DNA of 64,000 nucleotides from JAHBXL01 sp964409775 (GTDB taxonomy: Bacteria; Planctomycetota; Phycisphaerae; Phycisphaerales; UBA1924). This document shows positions 1 to 10,926 of this stretch, piece after piece. The notes beneath the pieces are model-generated. The model was not told the origin of the DNA and did no database searches. It worked only from the letters and a program-made list of their open reading frames with translations. A program made the translations under genes and the position numbers. Position 1 is the first letter of the stretch. Every line of letters begins with the position of its first letter. The stretch spans positions 7,239 to 71,238 of the forward strand of contig CAYPEI010000022.1 of the NCBI GenBank assembly GCA_964409775.1, in the 5' to 3' direction.

Positions 1-786
1 CTCTAGCGGCGCATGCCGGAGCAGGAACAGCAGAACGTCGCGGGTCGGCTGGCGGGGGAATCGCCCGCGCTCGACTTTCGCCTGGTCCTCGCGCTCACGC
101 CGCTGACGGTCGAGGACGGCCCGCGGGTTGATGAACGGGTCCATGTAGTCCTTCGCGGGCAGTTTGTCGTCGCTCTCGCCCGCGGCGTCACGCTGGTTGT
201 CGCTGACGCGGTCCGGCCTCGCTCCAAGCCCGCCCACGCCCGCGTCCTCGCCGCCGGCACGCAGCATGAACATCGAGTGCGGATCGATCAGGTGCTCGAG
301 CGACAGGCACGCGTCGATGAACCGCTCGACGCTCTCCTGGCCGTGCCGGTCGATGTGCCGCCGGATCCGCGTTGCGTGGTTGGCCATCTGGTCCATCATC
401 TTGCGGTCGGTCCGCGAGAACCAGAAGTTGTTCCGGAAGAAGTCCGCGTGGCCGTAGACGTGCGCCATCACCAGTTTCTGATCGGTGACGGAGTTGGATT
501 CCTGCAGGTACGCGTACACCGGGTCGTTGTTGATCACCATCTCGTAGATGCGGCCCATCCCGTACGCGTCCCGCTTCGAGAGCGACTCGTACTCCATCCC
601 CCACCGCCAGTGCGGGTATCGCACCGGGAAGCCCTGGTACGCGGCGATCTGGTTCATCACGTCGAACGGCAGGACCTCGTACACCACCTCATAGAACGTC
701 AGCCCGTACTCCAGCGCTTTGGCCTTGATCGCCTGCATGTGCTCGAGCAGTTCGGGCGACAGATCGGTGTGCGGCGTGCCGGGCAT
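1..786 (-). CDS. SpoVR family protein, C-terminus cut by window edge
   Basis: The minus frame is open from an ATG at 786 to base 1, giving the first 262 residues; the family usually runs to about 450-520 residues, so roughly half is missing. Family signatures are clear: YEVLPFDVMNQIAAYQGFP near residue 35, a YPHWRWGMEYE block, YEMVINNDPVYAYLQES, and HVYGHADFFRNNFWFSR around residues 110-130. SpoVR proteins (Bacillus SpoVR, E. coli YcgB) are cytoplasmic proteins of uncertain biochemical role, tied to sporulation or stationary-phase stress and often encoded beside a PrkA-type kinase and a YeaH-like protein; those partners, if present, lie outside the window. It is transcribed divergently from the kinase gene at 1038. 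Identity is secure, function is not. Confidence 0.93.
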   Translation of the reverse strand, partial: MPGTPHTDLSPELLEHMQAIKAKALEYGLTFYEVVYEVLPFDVMNQIAAYQGFPVRYPHWRWGMEYESLSKRDAYGMGRIYEMVINNDPVYAYLQESNSVTDQKLVMAHVYGHADFFRNNFWFSRTDRKMMDQMANHATRIRRHIDRHGQESVERFIDACLSLEHLIDPHSMFMLRAGGEDAGVGGLGARPDRVSDNQRDAAGESDDKLPAKDYMDPFINPRAVLDRQRREREDQAKVERGRFPRQPTRDVLLFLLRHAPLE

Positions 787-1037
787 GGTTCTGCTGTTAT
801 CGGCCAAAGGAACGGGACCCATGACTGCTACGCGGCAGCGCCGGGGCTTGTGCGGCCCGGAAGGCCTTGGAGAGCCGCTCACGAGTGGGGGCCGCCAACC
901 ATCGTCTGCTCAGAAACAACCCAAACGGGGCGAGATTCACGTGCATCGCCGGACTCCCGCGCTTGGGCTGAAACCTGCGAGAGTCTTGCGGATGACTGTG
1001 CCTCGGCGGTACGCTGGCATCACGTGGAGGCCCCATC

Positions 1038-3623
1038 ATGGGCGACGGACCGACGACTGGCGAGGGTGCCGAGCGGGTCCACTCCGAGGCGGTGACGTCG
1101 GATGTCACCCGCCGCGGCGGCGGCGTTCAATACGGCGGGCAGCCCGGTGACTGGATCGGGCCGTACAAGTTGCTCGAACTGCTCGGCGAGGGCGGCTTCG
1201 GCGCAGTATGGCTGGCGGAGCAGACCCACCCTGTCCGAAGACGCATCGCGCTGAAAGTCATCAAGCCCGGGATGGATTCGAAGGCGGTGATCGCGCGGTT
1301 CGAGGCGGAGCGTCAGGCCCTGGCGATGATGAGCCACCCATGCGTGGCGAAGGTGCTGGATGCGGGGACAACCGACCACGGTCTTCCGTTCTTCGTGATG
1401 GAGCACGTCAAGGGCCCGCCGATCACGGCGTATTGCGACCAGCACCGGTTGACAATCGAGCGGCGACTGGCGCTGTTCATCCAGGTGTGTGATGCGGTGC
1501 AGCACGCGCACATGAAGGGGATCATCCACCGGGACCTGAAGCCCAGCAACATCCTGGTGACGGTCGCGGAGTCGGGCGAAGCGCGGCCGGTGGTGATCGA
1601 TTTCGGCGTGGCCAAGGCGCTGGCAGGGCGGCTCTCCGAGCAGACCATCTACACCGAGCGCGGCCAGTTGATCGGCACGCCCGAGTACATGAGTCCCGAG
1701 CAGGCGGAGATGGCCGAAACCGACATCGACACGCGCTCGGATGTCTACTCGCTCGGAGCGATCCTGTACGAGTTGCTGACGGGCGCGGTGCCCTTCGATT
1801 CAAGGTCGCTGCGGTCAGCGGGGGTGTCGGCGATCCAGAAGATGATCCGCGAGCAGGACCCGCCGCGGCCGAGCACGCGCCTCTCGACTCTGGGAAAGGA
1901 GAATGTCGCGGCCGCGGAGGCCCGGCAAACACAGATCGAATCACTGGCGAGCACGCTGAAGCGTGAACTCGAGTGGATCCCGCTCAAGGCGCTGCGGAAG
2001 GACCGGACGGAGCGGTACCGTTCGGCCTCGCAACTGGCGGACGATGTGCGGAACTACCTGGCGCACCGGCCGCTGATCGCCGGACCGGAGAGCGCGGCGT
2101 ACAAGACTCGCAAGTTCGTGCGTCGGAACAAGGCGCTGGTGGTGGCGGCGGGGGTGATCGCGGCGAGTCTTGTTGTGGCCACGGGCGTGTCGGTGTGGTT
2201 CGGCGTGAGCGAGTCCAGACAACGAGGCATCGCCGAGGCCAACGCAGCCGCCGAGACCAAGGCCCGCAAGCGCGCCGAGGCGATCAACGCATTCTTGACC
2301 AGGTTTCTCCAGTCCAGCGACCCCATCACAGGCGGGAAACGAGACACCACGGTCGCCGAGGCGCTGGGCCAACTGGTGAACGAAATCGAGTCGGGCGCGT
2401 TGAAGGACGACCCTGAGACGGAGGCAGGTCTGAAGGAAACCGTCGGCATCATTCTGCAGAACAACGGGCGCTACGCGGAGGCCCAGCCGCTGCTGGAGCA
2501 GGCGCTGGCGATCCGCGAGCGTCTGTATACGGACGGCGACGAGCGCGTGGCCGCGACCCTGAACAGCCTGGCCGGGCTCTATAGCGCTCAAGGGCGCTAC
2601 GCCCAGGCCGAGCCCCTTTTCCGTCGGTCCTTGTCAATGAATGAGAAACTCGTCGGCCCGGACCACCCTCTCGTGGCGACCGGCCTGAACAACCTGGCCG
2701 AACTCTTTCGCCTCCAGGGCCAGTTCACGCAGGCGGAGCCGCTCTACACGCGGTCGCTGAAGATCCGTGAGAAGGCTCTCGGCGCGGATCACTCGGATGT
2801 GGCCGAGAGCCTCCACAACCTCGCCCACCTGTATTCCATGCAGGGCCAACTCGCCAAGGCGGAGCCATTGCTGATCCGGTCGGTGGCGATCAAGGAGAAA
2901 ATCCTCGGGCCGGACCATCCGCACCTGGCCGCCAGCCTGAACAACCTCGGGTTTCTCTACGCCAGCCTGGGCGACAGTGCCCGGGCGGAGGCGATCTGGA
3001 CGCGTTCGCTGGCGATCATTGAGAAGGCCCTTGGCCCGGATCATTCCGATGTGGCGTTCGGGCTGAACAACCTGGCCCTTCTGTATGCCGGGCGGGGCGA
3101 CTATGCCCGGGCCGAGCCGCTCAACAAACGGGCGCTGGCGATCTGGGAGAAAGCCTTGGGCGCCGATCACCCCAACGTGGCCCTCGGCCTGAACAACCTC
3201 GCGTTCCTGTACGACGCGCAGGGCCGGTACGCCGAGGCGGAGCCGCTGTACAGGCGAGCGCTCGCGATCCGCGAGAAGTCCCTTGGCCCGGACCACCCCG
3301 ACGTGGCCGTGTGCCTGACCAACCTGGCCCGGACGCACCAGGCATTGGGCAGAACGGCCGAAGCGCGACAGGGTTTCGATCAGGCCGTGGCGTTGCTCCG
3401 CCGTCTCTCGCCGGACGGGTCATCCACCCTTGCCCGCGTGCTGTGGCGATCCGGCTGCGCGCGTCTTGAGAGCGATGGCCCCGGGCCGGCGCTCCCCGAA
3501 CTCGAAGCGGCCGCGGCCATGGCCGAGAAGGTCCTGCCCTCCGAGCACCCGCAACTCAAGGAGTATCGGGAAACGCTGACCAAGTGCCGTCAGGCGCAGA
3601 GTGCGAGCGAACAACCACGATGA
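1038..3623 (+). CDS. Ser/Thr protein kinase with kinesin-light-chain-type TPR repeats
   Basis: 861 residues. The ATG at 1038 follows GGAGG (1026-1030) by 7 nt. An N-terminal Hanks-type kinase domain spans about residues 42-350: glycine loop GEGGFG (50-55), catalytic Lys73 in ALKVIK, HRDLKPSN (164-171), DFG (188-190) and TPEYMSPEQ (214-222), so every catalytic residue is present. A single transmembrane helix follows at about 368-390. The rest is eight 42-residue repeats (about 470-805) of the form GRYAxAEPLxxRxLxIxEKxLGxDHPxVAxxLNNLAxLY, i.e. TPR/kinesin-light-chain repeats. It is probably a membrane-anchored signalling kinase with a protein-binding sensor half. The substrate is unknown. This architecture is common in Planctomycetota. 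Confidence 0.95.
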   Translation: MGDGPTTGEGAERVHSEAVTSDVTRRGGGVQYGGQPGDWIGPYKLLELLGEGGFGAVWLAEQTHPVRRRIALKVIKPGMDSKAVIARFEAERQALAMMSHPCVAKVLDAGTTDHGLPFFVMEHVKGPPITAYCDQHRLTIERRLALFIQVCDAVQHAHMKGIIHRDLKPSNILVTVAESGEARPVVIDFGVAKALAGRLSEQTIYTERGQLIGTPEYMSPEQAEMAETDIDTRSDVYSLGAILYELLTGAVPFDSRSLRSAGVSAIQKMIREQDPPRPSTRLSTLGKENVAAAEARQTQIESLASTLKRELEWIPLKALRKDRTERYRSASQLADDVRNYLAHRPLIAGPESAAYKTRKFVRRNKALVVAAGVIAASLVVATGVSVWFGVSESRQRGIAEANAAAETKARKRAEAINAFLTRFLQSSDPITGGKRDTTVAEALGQLVNEIESGALKDDPETEAGLKETVGIILQNNGRYAEAQPLLEQALAIRERLYTDGDERVAATLNSLAGLYSAQGRYAQAEPLFRRSLSMNEKLVGPDHPLVATGLNNLAELFRLQGQFTQAEPLYTRSLKIREKALGADHSDVAESLHNLAHLYSMQGQLAKAEPLLIRSVAIKEKILGPDHPHLAASLNNLGFLYASLGDSARAEAIWTRSLAIIEKALGPDHSDVAFGLNNLALLYAGRGDYARAEPLNKRALAIWEKALGADHPNVALGLNNLAFLYDAQGRYAEAEPLYRRALAIREKSLGPDHPDVAVCLTNLARTHQALGRTAEARQGFDQAVALLRRLSPDGSSTLARVLWRSGCARLESDGPGPALPELEAAAAMAEKVLPSEHPQLKEYRETLTKCRQAQSASEQPR

Positions 3624-3741
3624 TGCGATGACCAAGAGCACCGGCCGCACGCTTGTGCCACCGGAACCACAGATCCTCACGTATCGCTGAGCAACACTCT
3701 CTCGCCAGACAGGCCACGGAATCAGGCCGCAGAGACGGCGG

Positions 3742-4851
<1,110 letters not shown>

Positions 4852-4978
4852 GGGGAGGATTCCGTGATGGGCCGATCGCGTCGCCGCGGCCGGTGTGAGT
4901 TGGGGAAAACATAGTACGCTGCAGAGCAACAGGCTCGCATGGCGGGACCGCCGCGGCACCAGGCCGGAGGAGTTGGCA

Positions 4979-7900
4979 ATGGCTGGCAGAGAGCAGCGCG
5001 AAAACGGACCACTTGCGTACACCGCGCCGACTGGTGCCACACCCGTCGATCGGCCGCGTCGAACGGCCTTTTTGATCGCCGGGGCATACGGCCTGGTCGC
5101 GGTCGCGTGGATCTGGGGATCCGATGAGTTTGTGATGATGCTGCCCCTGTCGCGGGAACTGGAGCATCAGATCGAAGTGTGGAAGGGAACAGCATGGGTG
5201 CTGCTGACGGCGGTCATGCTGTACATGCTCATCGCGCGGCCGCTGGTCCGCCTGAGCACCGCCCGCGCGGAGGCGCAGGCGCGGGCCAACGAACTGGCGA
5301 CGGTTCTCGATGCCGTACCTGTGGCGGTGTGGATCGCCCGCGACCCGGAATGCCGCGTCATCGACGGGAATCGGATCGGACGCGAGTTGCTGGGCCAGTC
5401 GGAGCCGGTGAACCTGTCGCTCACCGCGCCATCGGGGGAGCGTCCTTCGGGTTTCAAGGTGCTCCGGGAAGGGAAGCCCGTCGCGCCCGAAGAACTGCCG
5501 GTGCAGCGCGCAGCGCGTCTGGGGCAGGAGATCCGCGATGTCGACGAAGAGATCGTCTTCGAGGACGGACGTCGCGTCCGCATGCTGGGCAACGTGGTGC
5601 CGCTCCGGGATTCCGAGGGCCGGGTGTCCGGCGCGGTCGGCGCGTTCATGGATGTGACCCAGCGCGAAGAAGCCCTGCAGGAACTGAACCACAACAGGGT
5701 GATCCTCGAGCAGGCGCAGGAACTGGGACAGATCGGAAGTTGGGTGACGGGCAACGATCTCCGGGGCGGGGCCTTGCAATGGTCGCGCCAGACGTGCCGG
5801 ATCTTCGGCCTGAAGGAGAGCGAGTTCGACGGACACATCGAGACCTTCTTCTCCATGGTGCACCCCGAGGACCGCGAAGCGGTCCGTCAGGCAAGCCAGC
5901 AGGCCATCGAGGGACGAGGCGAGTACGCCATCGACCATCGGATCATCCGGCGCGACGGCACCATGCGCTGGGTGCATGAACGGGCGCGCATCGAGCGCGA
6001 CGCCGCCGGCAAGCCCATGAGGATGATCGGGGTGTGCCAGGACATCACGGATCGCATCGCGGCCGAGGAAGCGCGCCGCGCGACCGAGGCACGCTACCGG
6101 ATGATCGTCGAGACCTGCCAGGAGGGCGTCTGGCTGGTCGATCGGACGTGGCGCACGATCTTCGTGAACCAGCGCATGGCCGAGATGCTGGGCTATTCGC
6201 CCGAGCAGATGATCGGGCGGACCGTGCTCGACATGATGCCCGAAGACGAGCGCAAGGCCACGATGCTCCGCATGTCGGCCAGGGAACGCGGGATCGCCGA
6301 GCAGCACGAGTGCCGCCTCCAGCACGCCGACGGTCACGAGATCTGGGTCCTCATGTCGACGAACCCGGTTGCCGACGTGCAGAGCCGTTTCGACGGCGCA
6401 CTGGCGATGGTCACCGACATCAGCGAGCGCCGCAAGATGGAGGAGTCGCTCCGCAAGAGCGAGGCACAACTGAGGCTGCTCTTTAAGAGTCTGCCGGTGC
6501 CGGCATGGGTGTTCGACTCGAAGTCGCTCCGCTTCCTGGCCGTCAACGAGGCGGCGATCGCAAAGTACGGGTACACGGAGCAGGAGTTCCTCTCCAGGAC
6601 GATCCTCGACATTCGGCCAGGGGCCGAGCGGGAGCGAACGCTGGACGTGATCGCCAACGCACGACGCGGCTTCCAGGAATCCGGCGGATGGAAGCACGTC
6701 CTTGCCGACGGACGCACGATCGACGTCGAAGTGGCGTCACACGATCTCGACTTTGGGGGGATGTCCGGGAGAGTGGTGCTGGCCCGAGACGTGACCGAGT
6801 CGCTGCGCACGGCCGCGGAACTGGCGCAGAGCGAGGAACGCTACCGCCACCTGTTCAACGCGCTGCCGGACCCGGCGTGGGACTGGGACATCGTGCAAGA
6901 CCGGTCGACATTCAGCGCAACGTGGTCCCGGCTCCTCGGCCACGCGCCCGGTTCAAAGGAGGCGGAGGGCGCTACGTGGGAGAGCCTGCTGCACCCCGAG
7001 GACCGCGAGCGCGTGCTGGCTTCGCTCCGCCGGTGCACGGACGGGAGCGAGAACGGGTATGAAGCGGAGTACCGCCTCCGGTGCCAGGACGGGAGTTACA
7101 AGTGGGTGTTGTCGCGCGGGAGCGTGGTTGAGCGGGACGATCGCGGCCGCGCAAAGCGCATGATCGGCGCAATCACGGATCTGACTTCCCGACGTCAGGC
7201 CGAAGAGGCTCTGCGGTTGAGCGAGGCACGATTCCGCGCGCTCATCGAGGCCGCGCCCGATGCGATCGTGGTGTTCGATCTCGAAGCCCGGAAGTTCGTG
7301 GACTTCAACCGCCAGGCGACACGCCTGTTCGGCCTTTCCGCCGAGGTCCTGGGCAAACAGGGCCCGGTCGAGTTGAGCCCCGAGCGGCAACCCGACGGCC
7401 GCCCCTCTTCCGAGGCCGCGGCGGACTACCTGCGGCAGGCGATCGAGGGCGGAACACCCGGCTTCGAGTGGACGCACCTGGCGTCCGACGGCCGCGAGAT
7501 CCCGTGCGAGATCCACCTCGTTCGGTTGCCGGACCCGACGCGGATCCTGATCCGCGGCAACATCACGGACATCACCGAACGGAAGAAGGCGCAGAAGGCC
7601 CTGCGGGAGAACGAGGAACGCCTGCGGATCTTCATCCAATCCGCGCCGGCCGGCGTGGCCATGCTGGACCGCGACCTGCGGTACATCGCGTACAGCCGCC
7701 GCTGGCTCTCGGACTACGGGCTGGGCGATCAGGATCTGACCGGTCGCCGCCACTACGACGTGTTCCCGGAGATCGGCGAGCGCTGGAAGGCCATCCACCG
7801 CCGGTGCCTCACGGGCGTCTCCGAGCGCTGCGAGGAGGACCGCTTCGAGCGCGCCGACGGTGGGGTGGACTACCTGCGCTGGGAAATCCAGCCCTGGCAC

Positions 7901-10279
7901 GATGCCAACGGCGAGGTCGGCGGCCTGGTCTTCCTGACGGAGATGATCACCGAGCGCAAACTCGCGGAGGACGCCCTGCGGGCAAGCGAAGAGAAGTACC
8001 GCCTTGTGCTCCGCGCCACCTCCGACGCGATGTGGGACTACGAACCCGCGACCGGTCTGCTCCGCTGGGGCGACAACGTCGAATCGATGTTCGCCTTGTC
8101 CCTGGCGGACATGGGCGACAGCCTCGATGGGTGGACCTCAAGGCTGCACCCCGAGGATCATGATCGAGCCGCCAAGAGTTTCAGCGAGGCCATCGAGCGG
8201 AAGGACGAGCGGTGGTCGGCCGAATACCGCTTCCGCAAGGGAGACGGCACCTACGCCGTGGTGCTCGATCGGGCATACATGCTCCGCGGGGCCGACGGCT
8301 CGGTCGTCCGGATCATCGGCGCGATGACCGATGTCACCGATCGCCGCCACAGCGAGGAACTCCTTGCCGGTCAGGCTCGAACGCTCGAAATGCTCGTCGG
8401 CGGACAGCCTTTGGAACGCGTGCTCGACGAGATCGTGCTCATCCTCGAGCGTCTCGAGCCCGGATGCATCGGCTCGGTCATGCTCCTGAACGAGGACGGC
8501 CGGACGATCCGCACCGCCGCCGCGCCGAACCTGCCGCGGGAGTACAACGAGGCGCTGAACGGCCTCGCCATCGGCCCGCGCGTCGGCTCCTGCGGAACCG
8601 CCATCCACGAGCGCCGACGGGTCATCGTGTCCGACATCGCGACCGACCCGCTATGGGCGGGGTACAGCGACCTCGCCCATCAGCACGGGTTGCGCGCGTG
8701 CTGGTCCGAACCGGTCGTCGGCGCGGGCGGACGAGTGCTCGGGTCGCTCGCGATGTACTACCGTCAAAGCCGCGGCCCGTCGGACCGCGAACTCCGATCG
8801 ATCGCCTGGGCCAGCCGCCTGGCCGGCCTGGCGATTGAGCGTCGTTCCGCCGAAGACTCGCTCCGCAAGCGGGAGGCGGACCTTCGCGACGTCCTGAACG
8901 CCGTGCCGGACCTGATGTTCCGCGTCGATCGGGACGGACGCTACCTCGACTACCACGCGCCGAACCTGTCGGATCTGTACGCGCCCCCGGACAAGTTTCT
9001 CGGTCACACCATGGAGGAAGTGCTGCCCCGCGATCTGTCCCAACTGGGCATGCGGCACCTCGCCCGCGCCATCGAGAGCGGTGTTGCGCAGACGTACGAA
9101 TACCAGATCGCCAAGAAGGGCACGCCGCGGTACTGGGAAGTCCGCGTCACCCGTTGCGCGCAGGAGCAGGCGCTCATGCTCGTCCGGGACATCACCGTCC
9201 GCCGATCCGCGGAGCGGAAACTCAAGGAGAACGAGCAGCGCCTGAGCCTCCTGGTGCGGCAGAGCCCGCTGGGCGTCATCGTGTGGGACCTGAACTTCTG
9301 CGTGGCGGAATGGAACGCCGCGGCGGAACAGATCTTCCAGTGGACGGCGCCCGAAGCGCTCGGCCGGCACGCCAACTTCATCCTGCCCGATCACGTCAAG
9401 CCGCACGTCAACGCGGTCTGGCAGGCGCTGCGCGCAAACCGCGGCGGCACGCGCAGCACCAACGAGAACGTGACCCGCGACGGCCGAACGATCTACTGCG
9501 AGTGGTACAACGCGCCCCTCATCAACGCCGACGGCCAGGTGTTCGCCGTCGCGTCCATCGTCGACGATGTGACCGAGCAGCGACAGGCCCAGCAGCGGCA
9601 GCAGTTGATGATGGCCGAACTCGATCACCGCGTGAAGAACAACCTCGCCGCCGTCATCTCGCTTGCCGAACAGTCCGGCAGATCGACCAGCACGTTCGCG
9701 GCGTTCCGCGAGACGTTCCTGGGCCGGGTCCGCGCGCTCTCGCGGCTGCACAACGCCCTCGCCGCGACAAGTTGGCATGGTGCCAGCCTCGGCACCATGG
9801 TGCGCCAGACGCTCGAAGCCTTCGGGCAGGACGCCACCTCGCAGGCGACCGTCTCCGGACCGGCGGTGGTGCTGCCGGCCCGCGCCGCCCAGGCGATGGG
9901 CATGGCCCTGAACGAACTGTGCACAAACGCCATCAAGTATGGCGCGCTCTCGGTCCCCGGCGGCATGATCAATGCCCGATGGTCCATCCTCCCACCCGAA
10001 CCGGCGTCCCCGGACAGGCGGGCCGATGAGGGACCCCCGCGCCCGATCCTGGAACTCCTGTGGAAGGAACGCGGCGGCCCCCGCGTTGAGCCACCGAAGC
10101 GACGCGGCTTCGGAACCGAACTCATCGAGGGCTCGATCAGTTACGAACTGGGAGGCACCGCAACCACTCGCTTCGAGCCCGAAGGCTTGTGCTGCGAGAT
10201 CCGGTTCGAGTTGCCCAAGGATGCCGAGTTTGAACGCCGCGATGGGCACATGAGCACTTTGGACGATCAAACGAGTTGA
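4979..10279 (+). CDS. Giant PAS/GAF sensor histidine kinase, HWE type
   Basis: 1766 residues from ATG 4979, chosen over the upstream in-frame ATG at 4895 because GGAGGAG lies 6-8 nt before it. Two N-terminal transmembrane helices (about 28-46 and 69-87) are followed by eight PAS-like modules, one GAF domain (about residues 1125-1280), two more PAS modules and a kinase core. The core is HWE/HisKA_2-like: ELDHRVKNN with phospho-acceptor His1550, ALNELCTNAIKYGALS as N-box, WKERGGP near 1695 and a GFGTELI G-box. The H of the classic HEL N-box motif is Asn here. It presumably integrates several small-molecule or redox signals and phosphorylates the regulator encoded just downstream, a common HWE-kinase arrangement. 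Ligands cannot be predicted. Confidence 0.93.
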   Translation: MAGREQRENGPLAYTAPTGATPVDRPRRTAFLIAGAYGLVAVAWIWGSDEFVMMLPLSRELEHQIEVWKGTAWVLLTAVMLYMLIARPLVRLSTARAEAQARANELATVLDAVPVAVWIARDPECRVIDGNRIGRELLGQSEPVNLSLTAPSGERPSGFKVLREGKPVAPEELPVQRAARLGQEIRDVDEEIVFEDGRRVRMLGNVVPLRDSEGRVSGAVGAFMDVTQREEALQELNHNRVILEQAQELGQIGSWVTGNDLRGGALQWSRQTCRIFGLKESEFDGHIETFFSMVHPEDREAVRQASQQAIEGRGEYAIDHRIIRRDGTMRWVHERARIERDAAGKPMRMIGVCQDITDRIAAEEARRATEARYRMIVETCQEGVWLVDRTWRTIFVNQRMAEMLGYSPEQMIGRTVLDMMPEDERKATMLRMSARERGIAEQHECRLQHADGHEIWVLMSTNPVADVQSRFDGALAMVTDISERRKMEESLRKSEAQLRLLFKSLPVPAWVFDSKSLRFLAVNEAAIAKYGYTEQEFLSRTILDIRPGAERERTLDVIANARRGFQESGGWKHVLADGRTIDVEVASHDLDFGGMSGRVVLARDVTESLRTAAELAQSEERYRHLFNALPDPAWDWDIVQDRSTFSATWSRLLGHAPGSKEAEGATWESLLHPEDRERVLASLRRCTDGSENGYEAEYRLRCQDGSYKWVLSRGSVVERDDRGRAKRMIGAITDLTSRRQAEEALRLSEARFRALIEAAPDAIVVFDLEARKFVDFNRQATRLFGLSAEVLGKQGPVELSPERQPDGRPSSEAAADYLRQAIEGGTPGFEWTHLASDGREIPCEIHLVRLPDPTRILIRGNITDITERKKAQKALRENEERLRIFIQSAPAGVAMLDRDLRYIAYSRRWLSDYGLGDQDLTGRRHYDVFPEIGERWKAIHRRCLTGVSERCEEDRFERADGGVDYLRWEIQPWHDANGEVGGLVFLTEMITERKLAEDALRASEEKYRLVLRATSDAMWDYEPATGLLRWGDNVESMFALSLADMGDSLDGWTSRLHPEDHDRAAKSFSEAIERKDERWSAEYRFRKGDGTYAVVLDRAYMLRGADGSVVRIIGAMTDVTDRRHSEELLAGQARTLEMLVGGQPLERVLDEIVLILERLEPGCIGSVMLLNEDGRTIRTAAAPNLPREYNEALNGLAIGPRVGSCGTAIHERRRVIVSDIATDPLWAGYSDLAHQHGLRACWSEPVVGAGGRVLGSLAMYYRQSRGPSDRELRSIAWASRLAGLAIERRSAEDSLRKREADLRDVLNAVPDLMFRVDRDGRYLDYHAPNLSDLYAPPDKFLGHTMEEVLPRDLSQLGMRHLARAIESGVAQTYEYQIAKKGTPRYWEVRVTRCAQEQALMLVRDITVRRSAERKLKENEQRLSLLVRQSPLGVIVWDLNFCVAEWNAAAEQIFQWTAPEALGRHANFILPDHVKPHVNAVWQALRANRGGTRSTNENVTRDGRTIYCEWYNAPLINADGQVFAVASIVDDVTEQRQAQQRQQLMMAELDHRVKNNLAAVISLAEQSGRSTSTFAAFRETFLGRVRALSRLHNALAATSWHGASLGTMVRQTLEAFGQDATSQATVSGPAVVLPARAAQAMGMALNELCTNAIKYGALSVPGGMINARWSILPPEPASPDRRADEGPPRPILELLWKERGGPRVEPPKRRGFGTELIEGSISYELGGTATTRFEPEGLCCEIRFELPKDAEFERRDGHMSTLDDQTS

Positions 10280-10382
10280 CACGAGCGTAGAAAACAGGGA
10301 AACTGCAAGGAATAGCACGGGGTCCATTCCGGACCCTCCTTACCGACTCCCCACGATCGCGGGTCAGAGTTGGAGAATACGA

Positions 10383-10808
10383 ATGGCCGCTGCCGCGTCC
10401 GATCAGCGCACGTCCAGTACGACCCAGCCCGGTCAGGAGCATCGCCTGGCGGGTCTCCGCGTCCTGGTGGTGGAGGACTCGTTCCTTGCCGCGGCGTCCA
10501 TCTCGCGCATGCTGATCGACATGAACTGTCGCGTCGTCGGCCCGGTGGCGACCGTGGAAAAGGCCATGTCCGAACTGGCCGCGGGCACGTGCGACGCGGC
10601 CGTGCTCGACATCAATCTCTCCGGCCAGACGAGCGAGCCCATCGCCGATGCGTTGGTTGAGCGCGGCATTCCATACTTCTTCGTGACCGGCTACGCGAGC
10701 CCGATGCTGCTCAGCGTGCGGCAGCGCTCCCACCCCCGCATCCACAAGCCCATCGCCGAGCCCGAACTCCGGGATGCACTGCTCCGCTCGCTCAAGCAAG
10801 ACCGATAA
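10383..10808 (+). CDS. Single-domain response regulator (CheY-like)
   Basis: 141 residues; the ATG at 10383 follows TTGGAG by about 8 nt. An N-terminal tail of about 24 residues precedes one receiver domain: acidic pair Glu31/Asp32 in VVEDS, phospho-acceptor Asp76 in AVLDINL, Thr102 in FVTGY and Lys122 in HKP. There is no output domain, so it acts through protein contacts or as a phosphate sink. The sequence (LVVEDSFLAA, VVGPVATVEKAM) is that of receivers that partner HWE kinases. It lies 103 bp after the sensor kinase and is almost certainly its partner. A GGGTCC/GGACCC hairpin lies in the gap. Confidence 0.95.
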   Translation: MAAAASDQRTSSTTQPGQEHRLAGLRVLVVEDSFLAAASISRMLIDMNCRVVGPVATVEKAMSELAAGTCDAAVLDINLSGQTSEPIADALVERGIPYFFVTGYASPMLLSVRQRSHPRIHKPIAEPELRDALLRSLKQDR

Positions 10809-10892
10809 CCTGACGGATTTCACCCCGCATTCAGGGTAACGTCCTGAAAAATCAAGGACTTGCGAATCGGCGGGATGATCGGCACTTTTCGC

Positions 10893-10920
10893 TTGCTTTC
10901 GTCAGGTTCCGTGATCTAAT
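10893..10920 (+). promoter_or_regulatory. Candidate sigma-70 promoter upstream of structured leader
   Basis: TTGCTT (10893-10898) and TCTAAT (10915-10920) are separated by 16 bp in a locally AT-rich stretch after the response-regulator gene. The predicted start is near 10927, at the entry to the hairpin-rich gap before the lectin-like gene. It is a motif match only. Confidence 0.4.
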
Positions 10921-10926
10921 ACCACG

